A stretch of DNA of 7,017 nucleotides from Desulfobacteraceae bacterium (GCA_003354055.1 PIVQ01000374.1:1-7017); one strand, 5' to 3'; counted from the first letter of the stretch, positions 1 through 5,680 are shown. Made by a program: numbers and translations. Notes: generated by a model from the sequence alone, not told the origin.

Positions 1-211
1 CGTCTGATTCCACAAGGATGACTCCCACTAATATCTGATGGGGGATGTCAAAGGTGTCTGCGGCATTGGCGATAATATCCCCGTATTGGCTGATGAGTTG
101 GTGGGTCTGGACGAAATGACGGTCTGTCCGGTCCTGTGATGCAATGGCCCGGGGGCCTGATACCGTGAGTATAATCCCCATTACGGCCAGGCAGGATAAA
201 ACAAATTTCAT
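1..211 (-). CDS. Secreted lytic transglycosylase, SLT family (N-terminal part, cut by window edge)
   Basis: The minus-strand frame opens at ATG 211-209 and runs off the window, giving 70 residues. AAGGAG (minus strand, 224-219) sits 7 nt before the ATG and fixes the start. Residues 1-25 form a Sec signal peptide: Lys2, a hydrophobic core, and a likely cleavage after Ala-Ile-Ala. The segment from Tyr43 (YGDIIANAADTF, then IPHQILVGVILVESD) matches the first helices of the family 1 lytic transglycosylase domain, with Glu68 of the Glu-Ser pair as the expected catalytic acid. It lines up closely with YGSIIETAAAEF...MAESAG of the second transglycosylase encoded at 4907-5680, so the two are probably paralogues. 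The enzyme would cleave the MurNAc-GlcNAc bond of peptidoglycan in the periplasm. It is transcribed divergently from the motor operon. The remaining motifs (GLMQ, AGPG) lie outside the window and cannot be checked. Confidence 0.82.
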   Translation of the reverse strand, partial: MKFVLSCLAVMGIILTVSGPRAIASQDRTDRHFVQTHQLISQYGDIIANAADTFDIPHQILVGVILVESD

Positions 212-258
212 TTAACGACTCCTTATTTACATCTACTCCCAATTTACGCCCTGTATCC

Positions 259-288
259 ATTATCGAGCCGGAACCTTCTTTTTTCTAA
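259..288 (-). promoter_or_regulatory. Tentative sigma70-type promoter of the minus-strand transglycosylase
   Basis: Read on the minus strand, TTAGAA (288-283; 4 of 6 to TTGACA) is followed after 18 nt by GATAAT (264-259; 5 of 6 to TATAAT). This would give a leader of about 40 nt before the ATG at 211. The match is by eye and the region is A/T rich, so chance matches are likely. Confidence 0.3.
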
Positions 289-294
289 AAAAAG
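278..294. repeat. A/T-rich inverted repeat followed by a T tract in the divergent intergenic region
   Basis: CTTTTTT (278-284) pairs with AAAAAAG (288-294) around a 3-nt loop, and a run of eight T follows at 298-305. It looks superficially like an intrinsic terminator, but it lies between two divergent gene starts where no transcript needs to end. The stem is almost all A:T and so weak. The A and T tracts may instead act as UP elements or a bent or nucleoid-protein-binding site for the divergent promoters. Confidence 0.4.
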
Positions 295-303
295 TGATTT
301 TTT

Positions 304-332
304 TTGGAAAGCGGCAAATCCCATTCGAGAAT
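304..332 (+). promoter_or_regulatory. Tentative sigma70-type promoter of the eight-gene operon
   Basis: TTGGAA (304-309; 4 of 6) and GAGAAT (327-332; 4 of 6) are 17 nt apart, directly after a T tract that could serve as an UP element. The predicted start would be about 30 nt before ATG 371. It is weak, and it is the best candidate I see by eye in 212-370. Confidence 0.28.
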
Positions 333-370
333 AGTTTTAACAAACGAAATTTACTTGAGGAGGAAGACAA

Positions 371-907
371 ATGGCACCTGTTACACGCGGTATATGCATG
401 GTGGCTGTCGGAGGAATTATTTTTGGGATTGTTCTTAGCGGATGTACTACGGGGAAACGGCAGAGTGTAGAGCTTATGCCAGAGGCACGGGAGGCGGTCA
501 CCTGTGACATTGCCCTTAATATGGATACCCGGCAGATACCGGATGATGATCTCCACCATATTCTAACCAACTCCCAAAAGGGGGACTGGCTTGACTCCTG
601 CTGGAAGCCTCTGATGGTAAAGGCGCTTAATGAAGACCGGGATATTCCCATGACCCATCTGAGCCGGGCGATCCACAGGTTTAATACTCAGGAGACAAAG
701 CAGGCCTTTAACCAGGCTGCCTTTCAGTATTTTTCCAAGATTGTCAAAGGGGAAGGGGAGTACGGAGACGTCCAGCAGCAACTGCTTACTCAATATCTCC
801 ATCTGGCCATCCGGGATGCTCAGCACAAAAATGATTTGAATCTGAAAAAGGCCATGCTGGTATCTTCCCGGCTTGATCCTGAAATCTACGACAAGTTTTT
901 TAATTAA
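371..907 (+). CDS. Small outer-membrane-type lipoprotein of unknown function, first gene of the operon
   Basis: This 178-residue protein has a signal sequence with a hydrophobic stretch at about residues 8-22 and a classical lipobox, Leu-Ser-Gly-Cys, with the lipidated Cys at residue 25. The +2 residue is Thr and not Asp, which by the E. coli rule favours outer-membrane sorting. The mature part is mostly helical and carries only two further cysteines (45 and 77), which could form a disulfide. I recognise no family. GAGGAGGAA at 357-365 gives a strong ribosome site 5 nt before ATG 371. It is the first gene after the divergent promoter region, and its stop lies 15 nt before the next start. By position it may be the outer-membrane anchor or a pilotin-like partner of the downstream motor complex; that is inference. 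The lipoprotein assignment is firm and the role is unknown. Confidence 0.85.
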   Translation: MAPVTRGICMVAVGGIIFGIVLSGCTTGKRQSVELMPEAREAVTCDIALNMDTRQIPDDDLHHILTNSQKGDWLDSCWKPLMVKALNEDRDIPMTHLSRAIHRFNTQETKQAFNQAAFQYFSKIVKGEGEYGDVQQQLLTQYLHLAIRDAQHKNDLNLKKAMLVSSRLDPEIYDKFFN

Positions 908-913
908 AGGGGG
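908..913 (+). promoter_or_regulatory. Ribosome binding site that selects the start at 923
   Basis: AGGGGG at 908-913 directly abuts the ATG at 914, leaving no spacer. It is 9 nt before the in-frame ATG at 923. The second ATG is therefore the better start, and it also gives a cleaner signal peptide beginning Met-Glu-Lys-Leu-Lys. Confidence 0.6.
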
Positions 914-922
914 ATGGCTATC

Positions 923-1966
923 ATGGAAAAATTAAAATGGTTGATGATTGGCCTGCTCGGATTTGTCTGCATGACAGCGCCGTTATTGGCTGCCACGGGA
1001 AGTTATGATGCAGACCGAGCCGTGGAGATCGCAAAACGGTCCAGAGACCGGATAGAAAACTCAGGCCAGGTCCTTAAAGCAACATCCGAGCAGATGTTTA
1101 CGGAATTTGCCGTCCGGACGGGTGAACTTCAGAAACTCCTGGACACCCACCAGCAATTGGATGGGGCAGGCATGCTGTCGAAAACAGATTCCCTGGGCCG
1201 GGCCAGGCGGGCCAATATCAACGCCAGAATCATAGCCGAGGTGGGCCAGCTCAAAGAGGTCTGCGACGACAATCTGGATAACCTGCTGGCTTCCCTGGAG
1301 CTGTTTGACCGGGCCATTGCAGATTCCATCGTGGATACCCAGTCCACCCGGTCCATTAACTCTAACTATGAACTGATTCTGGAAAATTATAAAAAACGGG
1401 AACAGGAACGCTTTCTGGAAGCCGCAGAGACTGCTGAAGCCCTGCTTGAGAAACTGAGGGCCACCGATGATCCGGTGGAGAAAAAGCGGATCATGGGAAA
1501 GTTCAAACGGCTGAAGATGCGGCTGAAGCAGATTCGTCAGCGGCGTCTGGTCTATGAATCACGTCTTAAAGTGGCTGCCATGAATCAGAAGATCTCAGGG
1601 AAAATCCGGGAAAAGATTCGGGAGGACGGGGGGGATGTACCTTCCAAGTTCCGGGCTGTGATGGCGGGTCTCTATACCACCTTTGCCAAGATCGTGCCCG
1701 TGGCGGAAACCGGGGGCACCGGATTTGCCGCTGCCATGGAGGACCTTGGGTTTGAAAATATCGTGGAGTTGTCCGACACCCTGGATATTGTGGATGCGTC
1801 CACGGAAAAGTTGAATACGGTTTTAGACAAGATGCTGCAGGATGTGATCAGCGATCTCGACGGTATTAAAATTGTAGATGACAAGACAATCAAAAACGGA
1901 TCCATCAGTTTTGAGGATGAGATGAAGTTCATTGCCAAAGAACGGGCAGCCTGGACGGAAGGATAA
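923..1966 (+). CDS. Secreted helical/coiled-coil protein of unknown family
   Basis: From ATG 923 the protein has 347 residues (350 if ATG 914 is used). Residues 1-23 are a Sec signal peptide: Lys3 and Lys5, a hydrophobic core and a small-residue end near Pro-Leu-Leu-Ala-Ala. I see no lipobox. The mature protein is rich in Glu, Lys, Arg, Leu and Ala with heptad-like spacing over roughly residues 27-235, which suggests long helices or a coiled coil. Residues 187-235 are strikingly basic, with many Lys and Arg. A Gly-rich break (about 261-270) precedes a more acidic C-terminal third with predicted helix. I recognise no enzymatic motif or named family. It sits between a lipoprotein and another secreted protein, 11 nt before the next start, upstream of a TolQ/TolR-like pair, so a structural role in the periplasmic part of that complex is plausible but unproven. 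Confidence 0.85.
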   Translation: MEKLKWLMIGLLGFVCMTAPLLAATGSYDADRAVEIAKRSRDRIENSGQVLKATSEQMFTEFAVRTGELQKLLDTHQQLDGAGMLSKTDSLGRARRANINARIIAEVGQLKEVCDDNLDNLLASLELFDRAIADSIVDTQSTRSINSNYELILENYKKREQERFLEAAETAEALLEKLRATDDPVEKKRIMGKFKRLKMRLKQIRQRRLVYESRLKVAAMNQKISGKIREKIREDGGDVPSKFRAVMAGLYTTFAKIVPVAETGGTGFAAAMEDLGFENIVELSDTLDIVDASTEKLNTVLDKMLQDVISDLDGIKIVDDKTIKNGSISFEDEMKFIAKERAAWTEG

Positions 1967-1977
1967 GGAGAATTATC

Positions 1978-2682
1978 ATGAAATCAGTGTTCACCACCAT
2001 AGCGGTTATTTTTTCTCTGGTACTGTGTTCCCTTTCCTTTGGAGAGTCCCTTTACCTGGAGTACGTGGAAAAAACGGAGCAGGAACTGAAACAGGAGACA
2101 AAGGCGCTGTCCCGTGAGATCCGGACCACCTTTGACATGGCCTCCATGGAAAGTGCCCAGCAGAAGATTGATGGGTACGACTATCTTTCTCATTTCAAAA
2201 AGGTGCTGCTCTACGCTGGAAAACTTGCCACCTATGCAAACTATGAAGATGATTTGGAGTTTGCAAAGGACAATGAACTGTTTAAAGGCCTGCCCCAAGA
2301 TGTGGAAACCTCAAAAGAGATTAAAAGCGATTTCGTCGATGAAAAATACCAGCGTATGAGTGTGGATGTGAAAAATGAAATCGATACCTACCAGGATCTG
2401 ATACTGATCAGCCTGGATGCCTGTGAGCTGCTGACATCCAATGATTTTACCGGGTTTGCCGATTCCGGTATGTTCCAGGCTAAAATCCATTCCTTTTTAC
2501 AGGCCGGTCGCAGCTATAAAACCTACCTTGAAAAGCAGGGCAGACTGGCTGTGGCCTGGCCGGAGCTTGCCGACCGGATCGCAATACAGGTTCAGCTCTG
2601 GGAGGATCCTCCGAAGGTGGCGGGTGACGCCCTGGTTGATCCGGATATCACAAAGGCCATCAGCAAGGCAGACGGCGTGTAA
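1978..2682 (+). CDS. Secreted mainly helical protein of unknown family
   Basis: This 234-residue protein starts at ATG 1978 with AAGGAG (1965-1970) 7 nt upstream; that site overlaps the stop codon of the preceding gene. Residues 1-22 form a Sec signal peptide (Lys2, hydrophobic core, then Ser-Leu-Ser-Phe-Gly before Glu23). The Cys at 17 is preceded by Leu-Val-Leu, which is not a proper lipobox, so a soluble periplasmic protein is more likely than a lipoprotein. The mature part begins with a charged helix (about 24-55), and the remainder looks alpha-helical with Tyr- and Asp-rich segments. I recognise no family or catalytic motif. It is tightly packed in the operon (11 nt before, 12 nt after) and immediately precedes the TolA/TonB-shaped protein, so it is probably co-produced with the motor and could contact its periplasmic arm. 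Confidence 0.85.
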   Translation: MKSVFTTIAVIFSLVLCSLSFGESLYLEYVEKTEQELKQETKALSREIRTTFDMASMESAQQKIDGYDYLSHFKKVLLYAGKLATYANYEDDLEFAKDNELFKGLPQDVETSKEIKSDFVDEKYQRMSVDVKNEIDTYQDLILISLDACELLTSNDFTGFADSGMFQAKIHSFLQAGRSYKTYLEKQGRLAVAWPELADRIAIQVQLWEDPPKVAGDALVDPDITKAISKADGV

Positions 2683-2694
2683 AGGACCCCGGAC

Positions 2695-3840
2695 ATGTTA
2701 AAACACCTGTATAAAAATACTGACGGCAGTCTTAAAACCATGCGGCTTTCCCTGACCATTTTTCTGGCCGTGCTTGCGGTCGCCTGGGCCCTTTACGGGA
2801 CCAACAAAGCCAAGGATGACCTGTTGGTCCGGGTGGCTCAGGTACTAACACCTGAAGCTCCTGCTGCGGAACCTGCGATTACACAGGCAATAGCAGAATC
2901 GGCCGAAGCGGAACCGGCTGTCGTGGAAAAGCAGGTGCCGGAGTTATCGTCTGAGCCGGCCACGTCTGAAGACCGAATAAAAGAAGAACAAAGCCTGCCA
3001 CTACCTGCGGCAGAGCCTCAAAAAACAGCTTCCCAACTTCCGGAACCTCAGGAACCGGCCCTCCAAGAACCTGCAAAAGAAGTGTCCCAACCCCAGGCCC
3101 CGGAGACCGAAGCTTCGGCTGAGCAAGCCTTGGCAGAACGGTCCCGGGAGCCTGTCCCGCCTGAGAACAGTCCGGACGTGTCTGAACCTGTGAATGAGGC
3201 CCTGAAACAGTTTAACCTGCGTTACAATGACCAGTCCGATACCATTGAACTGGCATCAAAAGACTATGCGGACATGTACACCCATTGGCGTAAATCCGGT
3301 GCTAAGCTTCCCACGGATAAAGCCCTGGTGCCCTTGAGAATCCAGAATCTTGCGAACGTGTTTCAACTCTTTCAGATGAAGGTGGTGGCGGTAAAAGATG
3401 ATGTGCCCTTTCTGGATCTCATGGATCGGTCCCGGGTAGCGCCCGAAGCCCTGTCCGGCTATTCGTCCACCTGCTTTGTTGTGAATAGGCCCTGGGAAAA
3501 ATGGGGCAATGCCCTAGCCGATGCCGGATTCAGCCGGAGCGATCGAATTGAGGTCAGATATTATACCTACGGCTTTGTCCGCAATGCCATCTATGCCCGT
3601 GCCATGAAGGCCTTTGACTGGTCTCTGACATCCCAGAACCTGCCGGCAACCACCTCTCCAGCTGAGGCGGATGTATTGGGCCGGGTTTATGCGGTGCAAC
3701 AGGCCGGTGGCGGTGCATTCGGTGTCTTTGTTCCGGTCCGGGTGGATTTCAGATCCGGTGCCAGCGTGGCTGTGGACCCACTTGCCTGTTTTGCAAAAGA
3801 TCCGGACGTTTTAGCCTTAAGTCAGGCCGGATTACTTTAA
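2695..3840 (+). CDS. TolA/TonB-like inner-membrane-anchored protein with long Pro/Glu/Ala linker
   Basis: This 381-residue protein has three visible parts. First is a short basic N-terminus with one membrane helix at about residues 17-35 (Leu-Ser-Leu-Thr-Ile-Phe to Trp-Ala-Leu-Tyr), giving an N-in topology without signal cleavage. Second is a low-complexity linker at about 50-165, rich in Pro, Glu, Ala and Gln with recurring Glu-Pro-Ala/Gln units. Third is a C-terminal globular domain (about 170-381) with aromatic and beta-like segments and only two cysteines, 260 and 365, which might form a disulfide. This is the build of TonB and TolA, which carry energy from a TolQ/ExbB-TolR/ExbD motor across the periplasm. 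It lies 9 nt upstream of such a motor. The C-terminal domain does not show the TonB or TolA C-terminal pattern that I can recognise, so its partner is unknown. AGGA at 2683-2686, 8 nt before the ATG, supports the start. Confidence 0.8.
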   Translation: MLKHLYKNTDGSLKTMRLSLTIFLAVLAVAWALYGTNKAKDDLLVRVAQVLTPEAPAAEPAITQAIAESAEAEPAVVEKQVPELSSEPATSEDRIKEEQSLPLPAAEPQKTASQLPEPQEPALQEPAKEVSQPQAPETEASAEQALAERSREPVPPENSPDVSEPVNEALKQFNLRYNDQSDTIELASKDYADMYTHWRKSGAKLPTDKALVPLRIQNLANVFQLFQMKVVAVKDDVPFLDLMDRSRVAPEALSGYSSTCFVVNRPWEKWGNALADAGFSRSDRIEVRYYTYGFVRNAIYARAMKAFDWSLTSQNLPATTSPAEADVLGRVYAVQQAGGGAFGVFVPVRVDFRSGASVAVDPLACFAKDPDVLALSQAGLL

Positions 3841-3846
3841 GGAGGT
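3839..3846 (+). promoter_or_regulatory. Near-perfect ribosome binding site of the proton-channel gene
   Basis: AAGGAGGT overlaps the TAA stop of the preceding gene (3838-3840) and lies only 3 nt before ATG 3850. The match to the 16S rRNA tail is full but the spacer is short. The arrangement should allow terminating ribosomes to reinitiate. Confidence 0.7.
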
Positions 3847-3849
3847 CTC

Positions 3850-4443
3850 ATGGAGTTTCTAACTTGGTTTCTTGAAAATTTCGGCTTTTTCTTCGGCCCG
3901 GTATTTCTGGTGTATCTGTTCCTGATGATCCGGCGGATGACCGTGCTTTACGATTTTTTGCGCCATGTGCCCGCAGGGGAGAAACAAACTCCCATGAAGG
4001 TCGGAGATGCAATCGCCTTAAGCTTTCTGACACCTTTTTTTCAACGGCTTTCAGCAGCTTCCGGCGAAAAGATGCCCCATATTGAATTCCTGGTGGATGC
4101 CATTTGGGCGGAAATCGACTGTAGGATCACCGTCCATTTCCAGGCCATTTCAGGGTACGTGTCCACCCTGGTGCTCATCGGGTTTGCCGGAACGATTTTC
4201 GGGTCCATTGGTGCCTTTAATGAAATGTTCCAGGGCATTGCCGCAGGAGAGGCTGCAGCCTCGGTATTTGCAGATGCCTGGAACAAGGGACTGTCAACGG
4301 CCCTGTACACTTCCCTGGGGGCTGCGGCCATCGGCGGGGTGGTCCTTACCCTGATCGGCTCCCGTTTTCTTCTGACCCGGGCCCGCCGTCTTGAAACCAT
4401 GGCAGGCCTTAGAATCTGGGAAATACTTGCGGGGGAAAAATGA
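3850..4443 (+). CDS. MotA/TolQ/ExbB family proton-channel subunit
   Basis: This 197-residue inner-membrane protein has three hydrophobic segments: TM1 about 12-30, TM2 about 102-122 and TM3 about 150-172. A cytoplasmic loop lies between TM1 and TM2, as in TolQ and ExbB. The TM2 signature LIGFAGTIFGSIGAF (109-123) corresponds to the Leu-Gly-Thr-x-x-Gly motif of the family, with Thr115 at the conserved polar position. TM3 begins GLSTALYTSLGAAAIGG, matching the Ala-Leu-x-x-Thr-x-x-Gly pattern, with Thr154 as the second ion-path polar residue. The subunit would form the pentameric channel around a dimer of the next gene's product and use the proton (or sodium) gradient. It is shorter than E. coli TolQ (230) and ExbB (244), mostly through short ends. 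Its stop overlaps the next start by ATGA, as expected for a stoichiometric pair. MotA is unlikely, because the large MotA cytoplasmic domain is absent. Confidence 0.92.
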   Translation: MEFLTWFLENFGFFFGPVFLVYLFLMIRRMTVLYDFLRHVPAGEKQTPMKVGDAIALSFLTPFFQRLSAASGEKMPHIEFLVDAIWAEIDCRITVHFQAISGYVSTLVLIGFAGTIFGSIGAFNEMFQGIAAGEAAASVFADAWNKGLSTALYTSLGAAAIGGVVLTLIGSRFLLTRARRLETMAGLRIWEILAGEK

Positions 4444-4910
4444 GACGAAGACAACGGGGAGGCGCCCTTGGCGCAGTAATGACCCAGGACCCGGGCAAGG
4501 ATCTGTTTGCCTATCTTTTTCTGTTGATTATGGTATTTGCCTTTATGCTGCTCATGTCTTTTGAGCAGAAGGACGGGGCAGGCAGTGCTCAGACAGGGCC
4601 TGTTGAAAAAAAATCTTCTTTGACCGGACCCAAAACAGTATCCCGGGACCAGGTCGCAAGGCTTGTAAAAGAGGGGGATACCCTTTTGCTTAGGTTCGGT
4701 ACGGTTGTCTATGACCCTGAAACCGATTTTAAACGTCTGGAAGGCGACGGCCGGATTGTTACGGTTCACGGTGACAACGGGGAGACCCGGCGATTTTTGT
4801 ACATAGAGAAAAAGAGCCGGCAGGTGATCTCCCTGTTTGAGTACTTGGACACCTTTCATATTTTTTCAAAACATGAGGTCTCCATTGCCTTTGCCAGGGA
4901 GGCAGAATGA
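4440..4910 (+). CDS. ExbD/TolR-like motor subunit
   Basis: This 156-residue protein has a basic cytoplasmic N-terminus, one membrane helix (about 22-40) and a periplasmic domain. The motif DPGKDLFAYLFLLIMV (17-32) aligns with the ExbD sequence TPFIDVMLVLLIIFMV, placing Asp21 on the protonatable aspartate essential in ExbD, TolR and MotB. In the periplasmic part, the stretch Phe119 to Phe151 with Asp-Thr-Phe-His at 137-140 resembles the late beta-helix-beta unit of ExbD, where Asp-Thr-Leu-His occurs at the same place. This supports an ExbD/TolR fold and not a MotB OmpA domain. A Gly/Lys/Ser linker (about 43-65) joins the two parts. Start ATG 4440 overlaps the channel gene's stop by 4 nt, and the last bases overlap the transglycosylase start in the same way. 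It probably works with the upstream three-TM channel as a proton-driven rotor or stator. Confidence 0.87.
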   Translation: MRRRQRGGALGAVMTQDPGKDLFAYLFLLIMVFAFMLLMSFEQKDGAGSAQTGPVEKKSSLTGPKTVSRDQVARLVKEGDTLLLRFGTVVYDPETDFKRLEGDGRIVTVHGDNGETRRFLYIEKKSRQVISLFEYLDTFHIFSKHEVSIAFAREAE

Positions 4911-5680
4911 AATCGCTTTTAATCTACTACCCGTCGGCTTGTCTGCTGGTTTGTCTGTTTGCCTGTTTGATGTTTGCCACGGACCTTGGGGCCGGAGAGG
5001 ATCCCTGGCAGCAGATCCAGAAGCGGTTCAAAGAGCAACCGGCCCCGAAACAGGAAAAGAAAACATCGGAATCCGATCCCTGGCAGGAGTTGCGGGCGGT
5101 TTTCCTTCCCTTTTCCCTGGAAGAGGAGACCCGGGCCAAAACCTCAAAAAAATATGCCAAATCATTTTCAAAGAAATTTTACAGCGCCCTTGAGGACTAC
5201 GGCTCCATCATTGAGACCGCTGCTGCTGAGTTTATTATCCCTGTGGAGATCATCTCCGCCGTGATCATGGCCGAGTCTGCCGGCAATTCCCGGGCTGCCG
5301 CCAAAACCACGACGGCCAAAGGCTTGATGCAGACCATTGATGCTACCTTTGCCAGCGCCAGAACAGGCTTAAGCCGGCGGGGGATTTCAATTCAGGACAA
5401 CCCCTTTGATCCTGAGGCTTCCATCATGGCCGGCTCCTGGTACCTGGACCGGATGTTTGAAAAAGCGGTTCAGGATGGCAGGATACAGGATCCGGACCGT
5501 GGCAACATCGGATCCTGGCGGTACCCCCTGGAGTACTACTATGCGGGCCCTGGAAACGGGGCGAAAAAACAAAACAAAATCATGGTTTTTTCCAAAGGCC
5601 GGCGCCGGGTGATTGATAAACGGGCCTATTCGGAAAAAATTCAGACTTGGGCGCAAATTCTGAAACCAAAGGAGATGTAG
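4907..5680 (+). CDS. Periplasmic lytic transglycosylase, SLT (family 1) domain
   Basis: This 257-residue protein shows the family 1 landmarks in order: YGSIIETAAAEF (98-109), the catalytic Glu-Ser pair with Glu123 (MAESAGN), AKGLMQ with Gly-Leu-Met-Gln at 139-142, DPEASIMAGSWYLDRMF (168-184), and YYAGPGNG (211-218), the counterpart of the usual Asn-Ala-Gly-Pro-Gly. It should cut peptidoglycan to 1,6-anhydro-MurNAc products. The N-terminus is a secretion signal (about 1-30); cleavage near Gly-Ala-Gly before Glu31 fits type I. Cys20 after Leu-Phe-Ala could act as an imperfect lipobox, so membrane anchoring is not excluded. Between signal and catalytic domain (31-95) is a charged linker holding two copies of Asp-Pro-Trp-Gln (32-35 and 57-60). 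The start overlaps the ExbD/TolR-like gene by ATGA, with AGGGAGG at 4896-4902, which ties the enzyme's production to the motor. Confidence 0.93.
   Translation: MKSLLIYYPSACLLVCLFACLMFATDLGAGEDPWQQIQKRFKEQPAPKQEKKTSESDPWQELRAVFLPFSLEEETRAKTSKKYAKSFSKKFYSALEDYGSIIETAAAEFIIPVEIISAVIMAESAGNSRAAAKTTTAKGLMQTIDATFASARTGLSRRGISIQDNPFDPEASIMAGSWYLDRMFEKAVQDGRIQDPDRGNIGSWRYPLEYYYAGPGNGAKKQNKIMVFSKGRRRVIDKRAYSEKIQTWAQILKPKEM
4949..4978 (+). repeat. Imperfect tandem repeat of GTTTGYCT inside the transglycosylase signal peptide
   Basis: Units GTTTGTCT (4949-4956), GTTTGCCT (4957-4964) and GTTTGATG (4965-4972) follow each other, then GTTTGCC overlaps at 4972-4978. They encode the hydrophobic core (Leu-Val-Cys-Leu-Phe-Ala-Cys-Leu-Met-Phe). 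An 8-bp unit is not a multiple of three, so slippage would shift the frame. The copies are diverged, and simple hydrophobic codon bias may explain them. Confidence 0.45.
5000..5086 (+). repeat. Direct repeat encoding two Asp-Pro-Trp-Gln motifs
   Basis: GATCCCTGGCAG occurs at 5000-5011 and again at 5075-5086, in frame and 75 bp apart. The encoded peptides are DPWQQIQKRF (residues 32-41) and DPWQELRAVF (57-66), so similarity extends past the identical bases at protein level (Asp-Pro-Trp-Gln, then a helix-like Ile/Leu and a final Phe). It looks like a duplicated short linear motif in the linker ahead of the catalytic domain. Confidence 0.7.
5668..5674 (+). promoter_or_regulatory. Ribosome binding site that selects the start at 5683
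   Basis: AAAGGAG lies 8 nt before ATG 5683 and inside the end of the transglycosylase gene. An in-frame TTG at 5647 would give an N-terminal extension of 12 residues in front of the signal peptide and has no comparable site, so the ATG is preferred. Confidence 0.75.

Noticed and set aside
48..260. Minus-strand open frame of 70 codons across the left intergenic region
   Set aside because: It is out of frame with the transglycosylase start at 211, whose frame has an SLT motif, a signal peptide and a strong ribosome site; the longer open frame has none of these.
278..305. Intrinsic terminator (hairpin plus T tract)
   Set aside because: It lies between divergent gene starts, and the stem is almost entirely A:T with a 3-nt loop, so it should be a poor terminator.
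1978..2050. Lipobox at Cys17 of the second secreted helical protein
   Set aside because: The residues before it (Leu-Val-Leu) do not fit the required small residue at -1, and a type I cleavage site follows a few residues later.
4041..4859. Long minus-strand open frame (272 codons) opposite the channel and ExbD-like genes
   Set aside because: The plus-strand frames carry clear TolQ/ExbB and ExbD motifs and membrane helices. The antisense translation is Pro/Arg/Ser-rich without any recognisable motif and without a good ribosome site.
3850..4910. Flagellar MotA-MotB stator or the ZorA-ZorB pair of Zorya defence
   Set aside because: The first protein lacks the large MotA cytoplasmic region and the long ZorA tail, the second lacks an OmpA-like peptidoglycan-binding domain, and no helicase or nuclease gene is nearby.
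2600..5520. Frequent GATCC/ATCCGG words as a possible uptake or protein-binding sequence
   Set aside because: They fall in coding frames, mostly at Asp-Pro or Ile-Arg type codon pairs, with no regular spacing or conserved flanks, so codon choice explains them.
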